Source: Pyrocephalus nanus
Lineage: Eukaryota > Chordata > Aves > Passeriformes > Tyrannidae
Direction: 5' to 3'
DNA: 64,000 bases
NCBI GenBank assembly: GCA_038380795.1
Contig: CM076266.1
Coordinates: 12,422,001-12,486,000, forward strand
The position numbers were made by a program, and so were the translations under genes. Numbering within the stretch: position 1 is the stretch's first letter; each line of letters opens with the position of its first letter. This document shows, piece by piece, positions 48,885 through 61,194 of this stretch. The notes under the pieces are model-generated. The model saw only the letters and a list, made by a program, of their open reading frames with translations, ran no database searches and had not been told where the DNA came from.

Positions 48885-51760
48885 ATGTAATATTAAGAGC
48901 TTTCATGTACCACACCAGGTGAATGCCCAAAGATGACATATACAGTTTTCATACTGGAGAGAAATAGCTCATATTGTTCCTTGCTTGATCAGCATAGGGA
49001 CTGAGAAGAGGAGTATTAACTTTCATAGATGTTTGTCATAAAGTTTCTTTTCTAATATACTTGGAAAACAGGCTACATACAGCATTGCAAATAGTGGTAT
49101 TGGCTGCCTTTAGCTTGGACAGTGTCAACAGGGCATAAGAAAGAAATTAGGCGTGTACGTGATAAGGAGAGTTTTCATCAGTATTCCGAGAAACTTAGGA
49201 AATTTTGGTCATCTTCCTGAGCAAAGCAATTCTGGTCTATTACAGGCTGGTCCAGCCATGAATAGACATAGAAAAGAACATTTAATAGCTGATGAAAAAG
49301 ACATTTGTAATTTCCAATCCAAGCTGCAGAAAGCACCAGCTCATAGCAAAGTTCCTGCGGAAGATTTTATTTTGCACTTAAAAAATCCCATTCAGTTAAA
49401 TACTGGAATATCACACCTTTTAACAGAAAGATTAAAAAGGTCCCGTTACATTTATACTCCTTTCCAGAACCCTCTGCATTTTTGCACGGTCAGCCCTTTT
49501 TTCCTATCCTTGCTCCAGCTCTGTAAAATTAATCTTCTTGGAGTAGCTGCTCACCTGCTAAATATATCCATCACTGAAAGATAATTGTAATGTATGACAA
49601 ATGCACCTTGAGAAGAATTCATTATAGACACCAATCTGACATCACAGGATAGTGATGTTTTAGCAGCACCTTTTCTCCTCAAACAGACTGTGAAATCAGA
49701 CTGTAAGATAATTGTATGTTTTATCTAAAGTCCTCCCACCTAAATTGATACTTTATACATGACTACTGAACTGTTCCTCCAAAGCCACAAATCTAAATTA
49801 ACCTCAAGTGCAAAAGAGGTTTAGTGGTCTGCATAAGAAGGTAATATAAATAGAGAAGTTTAAAATCTCTTTAGCTCTGAATTTGTTATCTTAATTATTT
49901 TTTCTTATCAAAGTAAACATAAAGTTTGAAAACAATACACCACAGACTTAGAAGGTATGTCATCCTGTCACCTCTGTTTCTCTCTTCTTGTCATCTTGCC
50001 TGAGAGAAAGCAGAAAGAGTGTTTTTCCCAGGTCCCTTAGTTCACAGGGTTATTATAGCCCTCATTAAAACATTCTGTCACAGCTATCATGGGGAAACTG
50101 AAGCCCACTTGTGCTGACTTTCAGTGATAAAGAATTCTCATCTTTATGAGTCTAACCTCAAACTAGACTAATTTTAGATGAATATTGAATTCCACTAACA
50201 TTGCAAAAATGTTTTCAAGAAATGATTAAATATTATTTAAAAACTTCTACTTTCTTTTTCCTTTGTTTGTTTGTTTTGGTTGATTTTTTTTTTTTTTAAT
50301 TTAAGATCCAGTTCACATCCCAGGTGGGCCTTCAAGTGAAGAGGGTTTTTTGGTGAAAATAGAAAATAATTCAAATGTATGAACCTATATAATGGTTGAA
50401 GTAATTTTTTTAATGGGCATCCCATGTTACAGGAATGCCAGCAGTGGGAAAGGAGATTTCTCCGTAGCAATAGTCTCTTGTCTCTTTAAAGTATAATTTC
50501 TCCACAGCCAGGAAATTCAGTCATCTGAAATGCTCATTTACAGTTCAGCTTAGTCTGCATCTGAGGTAAGTATCAGTTGTGTACAATGTGATGGATTAAT
50601 TTTTTGCTGAAAAATGAATATTAATTCAAAATGGGTTATTGAAACAAACTTCTGCTGTCTGCTTTTTGCCAGTTTTGCTTCTATGGTCATCTCTTTACAA
50701 GACTCATAAGTATAATAAATTCAAATGAAAATGTATCTTATTTCAAAGCTTTAAAACTTTTTATCACATTGTGTAGTAATATTTTGAGCAGTGACTAATT
50801 TTAGTTGTGCAGATGTTACTATCTCATTTCCAAAGTCAATGTACTTCTAATCAATGCTACTCTCAGTCCAAACGTTGAAAGGTAAAAATCAGTTAACACT
50901 TTGTATGAGGTTAAGCCTTTGTTTTAGCCCTCCACAAGAACTGTTTTTTCAGAAAGTACTGTTTTTTGAAAGACAGTATGCATCATAGAGCCTCACACCA
51001 TGAACATGTTTAGAAAGCATGACTGTTGTGATCCAGTTGAATGCAGAGACCCAAAGCATCTCCTTACCACATTTTCCATTCCTCCCTCCATGCAATTAAA
51101 TCACTGCTGAAGGCAAAAGTAGTGCAGAGAACTTGGAAATACTGCCTTCACTGCTCCTCAAAGGCCTTTAAGGTACCTTCTTGTTTCTCTGCAAGCACTT
51201 CTATATTGCTACTCATGGCATGTTTGTGGAGAACAGATTAAAAGAAGCTTTTATTCCCACTTTTTCAGATGGGAGATGACTGAAGAATGATCGACACCCT
51301 TGGTTGTGGTGAATATCAGTGTAAGAGAGGGAATTAGTCACCTATGGGCCTTGCAGTTCAATGTTGTTTTAATCCTTACTCTAGTTGAGAGGTAAAGTCA
51401 CTGTCTGCTTTTGCCTTGAGCATAAAAACTAACAATGTTGATGGAGGACTTTAGCACTTCATTCCAAAATGAACCCTGTCCAAGAACTGTTCAACAGATG
51501 TTATTTTCCTCGTAGTCTTTTCTCCAAAGCCTTGTTAACACAAGAGATTGAATTTGTACTTCAGGGACTCAAACTTTATTACAGAGCTGCAGGTAAAATT
51601 CTTACTTTGGTCAAATAAAAAAATGACAAAAAAGTTCCCTGACTTACAGCTGTGCAAGGTAACATCAGAGAGGAACGCAGGCTGAAATTTTTGGTCATCT
51701 TAATTAAGTTAAACCCATACGCATTGAAGAGAGAGATACTACCCTCAGTTTACAGCAGAA
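48885..51760. other. Non-coding DNA with an unrecognised 143-codon frame
   Basis: The plus-strand frame at 49153-49584 does not start with ATG and matches no family I know; in AT-rich DNA of this size one frame this long is roughly what chance gives. A T run of 14 lies at 50284-50297 after TTTG units. Confidence 0.5.
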
Positions 51761-51770
51761 GTGTTGCTGT

Positions 51771-51824
51771 TGGCATTGTTCAAGGAGTAAATGGCAATGC
51801 TTATGGCATTGTTCAAGGAGTAAA
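51771..51824 (+). repeat. 21-bp tandem duplication, period 33 bp
   Basis: The 21-bp word TGGCATTGTTCAAGGAGTAAA (51771-51791) recurs without change at 51804-51824. The period of 33 bp is a multiple of three, so in the open frame at 51652-51849 it gives GIVQGV twice, 11 residues apart. There is no other sign of a gene here. Confidence 0.85.
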
Positions 51825-51849
51825 AGAAACAATAGTAGATATTAAATGA

Positions 51850-54433
51850 GTCTTTCTCAGAATGTCACAATTGTAAGAGCTGATCACTTCAATCCCCAAG
51901 CCTCAGAGGAAGATGAGTTCCATTGATTGAAACATAAATTCAAGAATATTTAATTGTGGAGTTGCATAGAAGCTTAATTCCATGCCTAGAATATTTGTTT
52001 TACAATTGCAGGAAAGATTTCATTTACTCAGGGTTGGTCTTTATTATCTGTGAGTTATATTGTTCTCAACAGAAGCTCAGTTTAGCAAGGCAATATATTG
52101 ATAAGGGAGTCAAAGATCATCTATCTTTTAAAGCAATAAAAGTTTGTGTCTTTGTGGTGCACTTTGTGGTGCTTTCAATAGCAATTTTCACACTGTGTGT
52201 GCTTTACTTTGAACACTCTGACAAGGAGACCCAACAATAATCCTGGTTTCTGCACTAAACAAAACATAGAAGGTGGGAATCGGTACCATTTAGTTCAGAG
52301 ACTATACAGTACTTTCAAGATCTGATAAAAAGCTTAGTTATTCTGTATTTAAAGAATCCTAGTGAAGAATCTAAAATTTCTTAAGAGGGCATAAAGCAAA
52401 TTTAAAATACTATGACTATTTATGAGCCAAAGAAAGAGAAAAATCCATGAATTCACTATCTGCAGAACGATATGCAAATGACAACATTTGTATATTGTCC
52501 AAAAAAATCTCTTATTTTCTATAGAAAATAAATCATTACAAATGTGATCACCATAGGCAGGTAATGTTTTTTTGCAAATACTCACCACATGTACATTTCA
52601 GAGATTACAGAATAAACCCTTCACATCTGTTTCACACACCACCATCAATAAAATATTGTTGGTAATATTTCTTCTAAGAGGGATCAAAAGCAGAGGATAA
52701 TGTGTGGGATAATCAGCACCAAGAAATCTCACTGAGCAAGATGTTAGCAGTTGCTAAAATGGAAAATGTTAAGATTTTGTTATTCAAAAGCAGAACCTTG
52801 ATCTGTTCTGTCAAAATTGGACACGGGGTTTTCAATGTGCTTTCCAGCCAGGAGAATGGGAATCCACTGCAGCAATTGTCTTCTGCAGTAAGATTATATA
52901 TGCTATAGGAAGATTTAAGATACATCTTTGTATGTTAAAAGATATGGATATGCCACACAGGTGCTTCTTAAATCATCCAAGTTCAACCTGATCAGTCACA
53001 ATAAAGTTGAAATTGCCCATTTAAAAGCACCCAAATTTCAATCTTGGTAAAAGTAATATCAGTCTGATTAATATTCATATAGCTTCTCTTGTTAACTGCT
53101 TCATGCTGTACATAGAATACATAACGGAAAATTATTTTGCCATTTGACATAACTCAGACTGTGTTAAACATAACATGTTCTCTCTAGTCTGTAGACTAAA
53201 ATAGAATTTGGTAAATTGCTTTATTCTAAGTGTCATCAGTAGCTCAAGCTTCTCACATCTCTAGCTCACTATTTTTGACCAGTTCCAGTCACTAAAGAAT
53301 GATACCAGTTTGTCATGTCAAGGACACACTTATGTATGAAATAGCATTTTGTGTGTTTACAGCAACTGTTGCCAGAAAGTATTTTACATTTTTACATTTA
53401 TATATTTTACAATGAGCTTCATAATGACTTTAACATACACTTCCAAACGCTGTTATTTCAAGTTTACCTGGGTTCGTGACACTGTATCTGTGGCTTCCAG
53501 ACACTGGGATTTCTGCAGGACCTCTTTGTGAATAATGCTAAACACCTGACTAGCCCACAAAGTTAATCAAGCTCCACAAAGTTTGATACCACTTCCATCC
53601 CTGGTGACCACTCAGTTGTTATTGCAACAATACACATATCCTGAGCCTTGAAAAATTATTTCTCCAAATCCTATCTTCACCCTAGCCATCTTGAATTCCT
53701 AAACAGAAATTTACACCAGAGGACAAAAGGGACATTTCCTTTATAACGCAGAATCAAAGTGTCATTTCCCAGCTGAAAAGCAAAATCTTGTTCTACTGTT
53801 TCACTGTTGAATGTAGCAAGGAAACAGCTGAATAAGTTCCCTCCACAGACACAGACATTCAACCCGTCACACATGCATACGGGTGGTGTTCCCTGTCAGA
53901 ACAGGCACATCACTTATCACTGAGCATCTGTTTCCTTTTTTCTCAGACTTGTTTACCAGCATTTTCATTGAGAAGCTTCCTTACAGAGGATAATTTTTTT
54001 CTCCTCTCTCATTCACTCTTGATTGAGTTACACCTCCCAGCTGCAGCTATTTTAATAGAGCTAAGACTTAGGTGTATAATTTTTTGGTGCGACTCTGATT
54101 CTATCAAATAGAGAGCTAAAATACAAAGAATTTTACTCAAAATACAAAGTACAAAACTTTAGCAATCAAAGCTGTTCGTAGTGACAGTCAATTTAAACAA
54201 TATTCTTTCAAATTATGTTGCTTTGCATTCACTGGCAGTAAAAGGAAAATGACAGAATTATTTTTCATTTCAGCCTAAAAATAAAGAGATTGTTTCAATA
54301 AACAATAATCCACATCAATGTTATTTATTCTAACTAGGTAGAATTTAAGAGATAATTAAACAAAAAAAAAAATCTAGATGAAAAAGGCTCACACTGGTTT
54401 TGTAAAGGTTGGAATGAAATTGCTATTTCTAGG
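51850..54433. other. AT-rich non-coding DNA, no gene seen
   Basis: The interval has short unrecognised frames only and no known repeat family. Confidence 0.55.
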
Positions 54434-54449
54434 AGTTTCCATGGAAACT
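54434..54449. promoter_or_regulatory. Perfect 16-bp palindrome matching the RFX X-box
   Basis: AGTTTCCATGGAAACT equals its own reverse complement. Its inner 14 bases fit the full X-box consensus GTHNYYATRRNAAC, recognised by RFX factors, which control ciliary genes among others. No promoter or gene start is recognised nearby, so if bound it would be a distal element. Confidence 0.4.
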
Positions 54450-57400
54450 ACAGTCCTAAGCAAACCTCTGTACAAAAAGAAGAGATTTTTTGTTGTTCTT
54501 GCTAAGTGTTCTTGAGAAAATCCAAACTAGCATCATTATAATATGTAGCCAAACCAACAGGCATGCTGGTTGAATAATGTATAGCACACAACCATGGTGT
54601 TTACTTGCTGAATACTTTAGAAATGAAAGTTAAGGCATCTGTGTGACTTTAAGATTTGGAGCTTTATAAATTTTAGATTCAGCATTGCAGTATATTTAAA
54701 GTAAATCAACGTGATCAGAAAACACAATTACTCGGAACAAATCCAACAGGTTGCCAAATTTTTACATTCAATACATAACTGATAATCTTAGTAAATAAAT
54801 AATTAATTGGTTCTTAATTGGTTTTCATATGATCAGTTGCTCTTAGTGTTACTGAGAGCACCCTTCAATCCTCTAAGATTTTGCTTATAGTTGAATATAG
54901 GACTTACATCTTCCATAGGCAGTTTTACTTCCTAAGAACAGATGAAAATCTTTTCATAGAGAAAGTGAAAAGTAGGGCAGGCTTTTCTTTGAAATGAAAC
55001 CAGAAATTTTTTCGAAAAGGAGATATAAGATCAGATTGTAAATTCTTTATGGTCACGAACTAGTTTTGAATGTCTGTTTTTGCATTACCCAGTCAGCCTT
55101 CATAGTTTCTGAAAATTTGGATAATTCCACAATCAAACCCTAAATTTGAGTGCTTAACGTTGACAAGGAGTACATGAGCCCACAGGAGGATTTAGGGGAG
55201 AAGATGTACAAAACAAAACAGTAACAAAAACTGAACAATATTGTTTTTTGCAATTTTAAGAATACAATACCTTGATTTCTAGGAAAAGAAAACTTTATAA
55301 GTTTTACATTTACTTCTGTTATGAACACGACAAACTGAAATTCATGCCCATCTATTCTCCATCAGTTTCAGTGCTAATGTTATTTAGACATTAATTTATT
55401 TTGTTGTAGTAATGACAGAAATGCCTGTGACTATGAAATAGCACCACAATGTGTTGTGACTATTGATACGATATTCCATACATACTGATTGCAGGAAATT
55501 TGTTTCCTAAAGCAGTGGTATACTGTAGAGAAGCTTTAAATATTTAATTAAAAGCCATGTATTAATAAAAATGATTCAATAAGTCACCAAATGCAAAGTT
55601 CTGCAATGATGCCTCTATAAATTATTTAGCAACCTCAAGAGTGTTGGCTTTAATAAATTAAATTCAAGGACATCTGGTCAACATACTTACAAAAACTAAA
55701 AATACAATTCTTTTTATCAATGCAGCAGTCTGGGCTATTATATCTCACCATGAGCAATTTCAAATTTACTTAATAGCTTCTTTCTCAGACTTTTTTTTTT
55801 TCAGAGTGATAAATTGATCACATGAAGAGGAAATTATGAAACACAACAAAAAATTAAAATATATAGGCAAATATCTATTCTTTTTAAAATTTTAAATAAC
55901 TGGCTAGTTAGCCAAAAACAATAATCAGCAACATTATTTCCCTCTTCCTGAAGTTATCTGGACATTTCCTATTTTTTTTTTTTTTGGCTGCCCGGAGTTT
56001 CACTTAAAGAGCACTTAACTCTACAAGACCCTGGGATTTGTACTTCTGAATCCTGCCAAGAGGTTCCACTTTCCATATAACAGACTTCAGACTTTTGATA
56101 TACTAATTCCTTTTAAATTAATTTCTATGATCTCCTCACTTTATTTTCAAAATGTCCATAATCATATCTGGCACAGAGTCTAAGTGGCTACTTGTACTAG
56201 TTACTTCTATTTTACTCCAGTTAAGTCAAAAAATAAATGCATACATGTATTTCATAAAAGGAGAATAGATTTGTTGTCTTAAAAATCCCAGACTGAGAAG
56301 CTGTAACAAGTTCTTAAATAGAGATTTTGAATATTCCTCTTCAGTCAATGAGTTAATTGTCTTTAACTCTCAGAACAGAGAGCTCTTGCAATCTATACTA
56401 CACACTTTAAAAACCTATTTTCTCGAGTATTGTTCATAAGTAATAAGCTGGGAGAATAGTTGTTTAAGGTTATTCTAAGAAAGACAAAAATATTTTTCAG
56501 GAACAACAATTAGAGAATGAAGAACCTCCTGATTTAACAGAATCTATCCCAGAGTATAGACACTGATGAGCATGGAGGTCCCAGTCACGTAAGGGAATAT
56601 TAAATATAATTAAAGTTTCAGAATAATTTAGGAACTAGTAGATGTTCAGCTATTATGGATGTATCTCCTCACTTCTTTAGCATTATTTTTTTAATGCTAA
56701 AGAATTAACAATAAGCATAAACCAGAATTGTGTACCGCGGAATGCAGCAATCACTTGCTGAGAAACTTGACCTTATCAGAAAAGTTTATTTTCAGAAATA
56801 ATATGCGTGAAAAAACCTAACAGTTCACAGAATTCACTCAAATTTGAAAACACAACCTGTTCAGGTTGAGTTTTTACCCATAGAAATCTATGAAATACAA
56901 ACATACTACCCCCAGTGAATGGTTTTGACAAAATGAAAAATATTGTTCGTAGCCTAACTTTTGTACACTTTCCATCACACCTTTGTCTCATAATTTTTGA
57001 GCTGCCTTTCACAACGAACCTGTCACAGGTGCAAATGAATCACAGAAAAAGGGCCAAAGGAAACAGGATCAGGTATATGGCTACAGTAAAAGCAATACTA
57101 ATTTACTTCATAGTTCCTAAAATAAAACAAGTTAAAAAATGAAAATACTGCTTTTTTTAGAGGCCTAGAACTTTAAAATGCCTTTTCAGTAAGAGCTCAT
57201 GGCTAAGAATTTATCATATGAGGATGGTTCCAGGATGTGATCTCATCACTACATGATTAAATACACATGACCAATGAAGGAGAGGACACAAAAGTTCACC
57301 ACTCAAAACCAGTAGTAAAACTACTTCATTAGGACAAGAATTTTCCATACATTCTCTGTCCATGTAAATCAAAGACTTATATCAGTCCTTCAGGTTTTAA

Positions 57401-58450
57401 AGCACACGTCAGCATTTTCACCCACTTGGCCAGTGTCTTAAGGGATATGACAGGATAAAAAAGCTTGGGATGTAGTTCACAAAATTATTCCAGATTCTCG
57501 TGGTTTTAATTCACTTCAGAGTGAACCTTTGATTTAATAATTTGCTTGTGTTGTCAAGTGTCTGTGGATCAAAACACTGGGTCCAGTTTTTGAATCATAA
57601 TGCATCTAGGAAGAGTCATGCTTGCTACAGAGTAGTAAGGGATTTCGGAATTTTATCCCAGGTAGGCCACACTTTAGAACTAATATAAAGGGAGTGGATA
57701 CGGGCCCATGTAACACAGTCCGTGGAAACTTCCTTTTTGCTCTCACTGGAGCAATGCAAGGACACCCTTTGCACTCATTTAAAAAGGAAAGAGTCCTTGA
57801 CCATTTGGTCTTCAATACCATCATGGTACAAAAGCTGGGAAAAGGATTTTAGCAAGTCACTGTAAACAGTTTGCCACTGTATCTCATGCCCTTCCATTTC
57901 AGGAAGAAGAAAAAGGAAGACAGAGACAAATTAAAATTTTAAGTGCAGTTTCCACTTCTGGAAACAGTTTTTCTAATGGGACCAGGTCATTGCTTCATAA
58001 TTCTGACTGATTTACCAGTTAACTTCATTATAAGAATTAGCTTAGCTTTGCTAACAACAGAAAAAGACACTTTATCTAAATCATTGAACAATAAAGTTAG
58101 CTTTTCCTTTTGACCAGCTAAGTTTCCATAATTTCCATTACATTTGACTGAAATCAACATTTGTTTTAAAGCAGAATGCACTACCATTTGTAAGCAGAAC
58201 TTCTATATTAGTTTATAGGCAAATGTCTAATTATAATTGATGGCTTCTTTGCTGTAGTTTGGAATCTACAAAGAATTCTGCATTTCTCTTAGGATTCATA
58301 AGTGGTCTCATAAAATATTGGCACAAGTAATTTCATTCATACAATATTCTTAATCAGTACAGAAACACTGATTATGTATTCTTAATTCTTCTTGTCTTCA
58401 CTGGCAGTATTTCAAGTCGTAGGGATGATAGAGCACACCATGACTTGGGC
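54450..58450. other. AT-rich non-coding DNA, no gene seen
   Basis: The interval contains T runs at 55791-55801 and 55972-55985. Frames on both strands at 57606-57852 have a protein-like look, but no domain is recognised. There is no known repeat family. Confidence 0.55.
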
Positions 58451-58455
58451 AGAAA

Positions 58456-58508
58456 TACAAAAAAGTACAAAGAGGTACGAAAAACTACAAAGAAGTACAA
58501 AAAAGAGA
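58456..58508 (+). repeat. Degenerate tandem repeat of TACAAA(A)AAG units
   Basis: Five near-copies of a TACAAAG/TACAAAAAAG-type unit of about 8-14 bp follow one another (ATACAAAAAAG, GTACAAAGAG, GTACGAAAAAC, TACAAAGAA, GTACAAAAAAG). It is a low-complexity minisatellite. Confidence 0.7.
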
Positions 58509-59271
58509 AAGTAGTTGGCTAATTGAAAGAAAATTTTGTGCTGCCTCCAAAATCAGTAAACTGGTGAGTCTGCCCCCAATTTTCCCACCCCTGTTCTCCA
58601 AGAAACATTCTGTTCTAGGTGAAAAGTAGATTGGTCAGTCTCTCCTGGCAAGAAAATTGGAAATGACTGAGCTGTGGAAAAAAAAAATCCTGATCCCATT
58701 GAGATGTATCTAGTTAATATTTAAATCAGCTTGAATGAAATTACTCTCCTATACAGTCTTTGTGGACTACATGAGTTCCATTTACTGCTTCACAGCACTC
58801 TACAATCACCAGATCAAGGTCAATGAGATTTAAACATGTCACAGTGGCACGTTTTGTAGACCACATGATTTTAGTAGATTCTAAAGCAAAAATATCTTTT
58901 TGTTCTATGTCTGACCTATTGCCTGAGTTCTACTGTTCTAGGCATGAGCCAAAAATTCAATAAACAACTCTATGTGTTTAGATCAATTTCAACACATGCA
59001 CAGAGTCCAACACTTCTGAGAAAAACTCGCTTTGTGTGAACAATAGAATTTGTCTGCAAACACAACAGTCATTCATCCAGAGAACCATTAAATAACGAGA
59101 CAGAACAGTAGTGTAGAACATTTTTGCAAAAGGTGGTGGCTTCCTACCAAAATCAGGAGGGTAGTGGATCTGGATTGGTAGCTCTGGTTTTCAAAAGAAT
59201 TAAGGGGGCTCTTCATAATGTAGAAAGTTTGCCTGTGGAAAACAAGCTATTACCAAACAAAGCAACAGAAT

Positions 59272-59450
59272 CGTCCATTGTGTAACCCGGTTCTCTTCTC
59301 GGATACATTATGGTAATTTCCTAACCTGTACTTAGGATGCTGAACGGGAAAACTGAGCCGTAATATCCATGCACAGCGCTTAATAAGAAGTTTACTGCAT
59401 GCTGACAAGGCGGCTTATGACAACTGCAACAAGAAGACAATGACGTCTTA
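59272..59450. promoter_or_regulatory. Small CpG cluster with CRE-like site
   Basis: Eight CpG dinucleotides lie at 59272, 59288, 59300, 59345, 59359, 59377, 59411 and 59444, against almost none in the neighbouring kilobases. The last sits in TGACGTCT (59441-59448), one base from a palindromic CRE. The cluster is too small for a classic CpG island. A retained regulatory element or a fairly young mobile element fragment are both possible. Confidence 0.3.
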
Positions 59451-61157
59451 AGTCAAAAGCAGGTTTGCAAGTACTACTCCAAATGTGTGTTAAGAGGAGA
59501 GTATTCAATAACACTGTTGCCATTCAAGGCAGTTCTGTTCAAAGTTTCTCTCTGCAAACTGGAGGTGTGTAAGGTCTCTTTAAGGCATGGTATAGAAAGG
59601 AAGCAGCTGTTACACTAATCAGAGGGTGACACTTTAAGGAAACCTGGAAATTAAAACAGCATTGAAGATCTGAATCTCTTTGTGTGTTGCTACCCACTGT
59701 GACACAGTTTAACACTCTAAAACACGTTAGATGGGAATCCGAGAAGTGCAAACCTGTTAAAAGCCTTTATTTACAACTACTAATTTTCATCAGTTACAAT
59801 GGTTCATAACTATATGTTAGTATACTATATACATTTATTCTAAACATTTTTTTAAAAGATTAGGTTATTATCTGGGAACTCATCCAAAAATACTTGAGCT
59901 TCAAAACTAAGCAAATTAAAAAAAATACAATAAAATTTTAAAATAAAAAAAATATAAATCATATAGTAGTAAAAATATGTTCAGGAAACAGTGGCTCATT
60001 GCACTTTCCAAAGAAATATATCTAATTCTTAGGTTTAAGGATCAAAGAGAGAATTATGAAGTGAGAATCTAATTCAGGAGAAAATTAGGATTTCCAGAAA
60101 TATTTGTATGTTCAAATAACTATTAAACCTTCTTTGTAGAAGTAACAGATAATTATTCAAATATATCATGAGGATGATTTAGCACAGTTTAACTGGAAAA
60201 CAGTAAGTGAAAAAAGTCAGAGAGCTCTGACCCTTTTGATTTTTGTAGTGACATCCTCTGAGCTTATAATTACTGAGAAATAATCAGAACTGATAAAGGA
60301 TTTGTAGTTTGAGTGGAGATTACTAGTTATAAAATTTGGAGAAAATCTAAAATGCTTAATAAAGCACACTTGACAGGAGGAAAGTAAGGTCAATGGTTTG
60401 TCCTATATAAATTATTTTAAAAATAATTTAAATCACAGATGAGTCATAATTCAAATGATGAAACAATAGTTTACCAGCTACCATATTTTTATAAAATAGT
60501 AGTATTCAGGAAATTTTGTTCTCATCAACATCATTCCTTGAACATAAATTATAATTTTCATTTAACTACATCATATAAACTTCCTGAGTGAGCAAATATA
60601 GCCATTAGTTAACCTACACTTTCACATTTATACAAGATAATAATTTTTACCATATCTTTTATATTTCAGAGGCCTCCTTTGAATGGTTTTCCTCTGTTTT
60701 TATTCTCATCTGACTAGTTTCATGTATGTTACTTGCTTAAAAACTTGACCTTAACTCATGGCAATCTTGTTCTATCCTGCCCAGGAAGACATTATTGTTT
60801 AGTTTATTTGAGAGAAATAAGGGGAAGAAAGACACAGGTCCTTTAGATTATATGACAATTGCAACCCTATTTAGAGGGTGCTTATTATGTATTTTAACAT
60901 TGATTAGATAATTTAATATCCCAGTTCTCAAGTTAAATAATAAACTATCTCAGGAAAGAAACTTCTTTTCTAGAAATATAATTGCTGTATTCTGGCAAAG
61001 GAAATGTAACAGATGATCATTCACAAAAAACATAACAGAATGAAATGTTCTCTACTACTTAAGAGAAGTTCTATCTTTGTAATTTTATCCTGAATTTATA
61101 TTAATTTGATTTTTTTAAAAACTGTGTTTACTAATCTTTTATGTCTTTATAGGTTTT
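59451..61157. other. AT-rich non-coding DNA, no gene seen
   Basis: A very AT-rich tract lies at about 59880-60000. The interval has few frames and no known repeat family. Confidence 0.6.
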
Positions 61158-61170
61158 TTGATGGTTTTTT

Positions 61171-61192
61171 GTTTGTTTGTTTGTTTGTTTTT
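61171..61192 (+). repeat. GTTT microsatellite
   Basis: Five perfect GTTT units (61171-61190) sit inside a longer T/G-rich stretch from about 61152. Confidence 0.85.
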
Positions 61193-61194
61193 CT

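Noticed and set aside
49153..49584. 143-codon plus-strand ORF
   Set aside because: It has no ATG at its start and no recognised domain, and about one frame of this length is expected by chance in AT-rich DNA of this size (rough estimate from stop-codon frequency, not computed).
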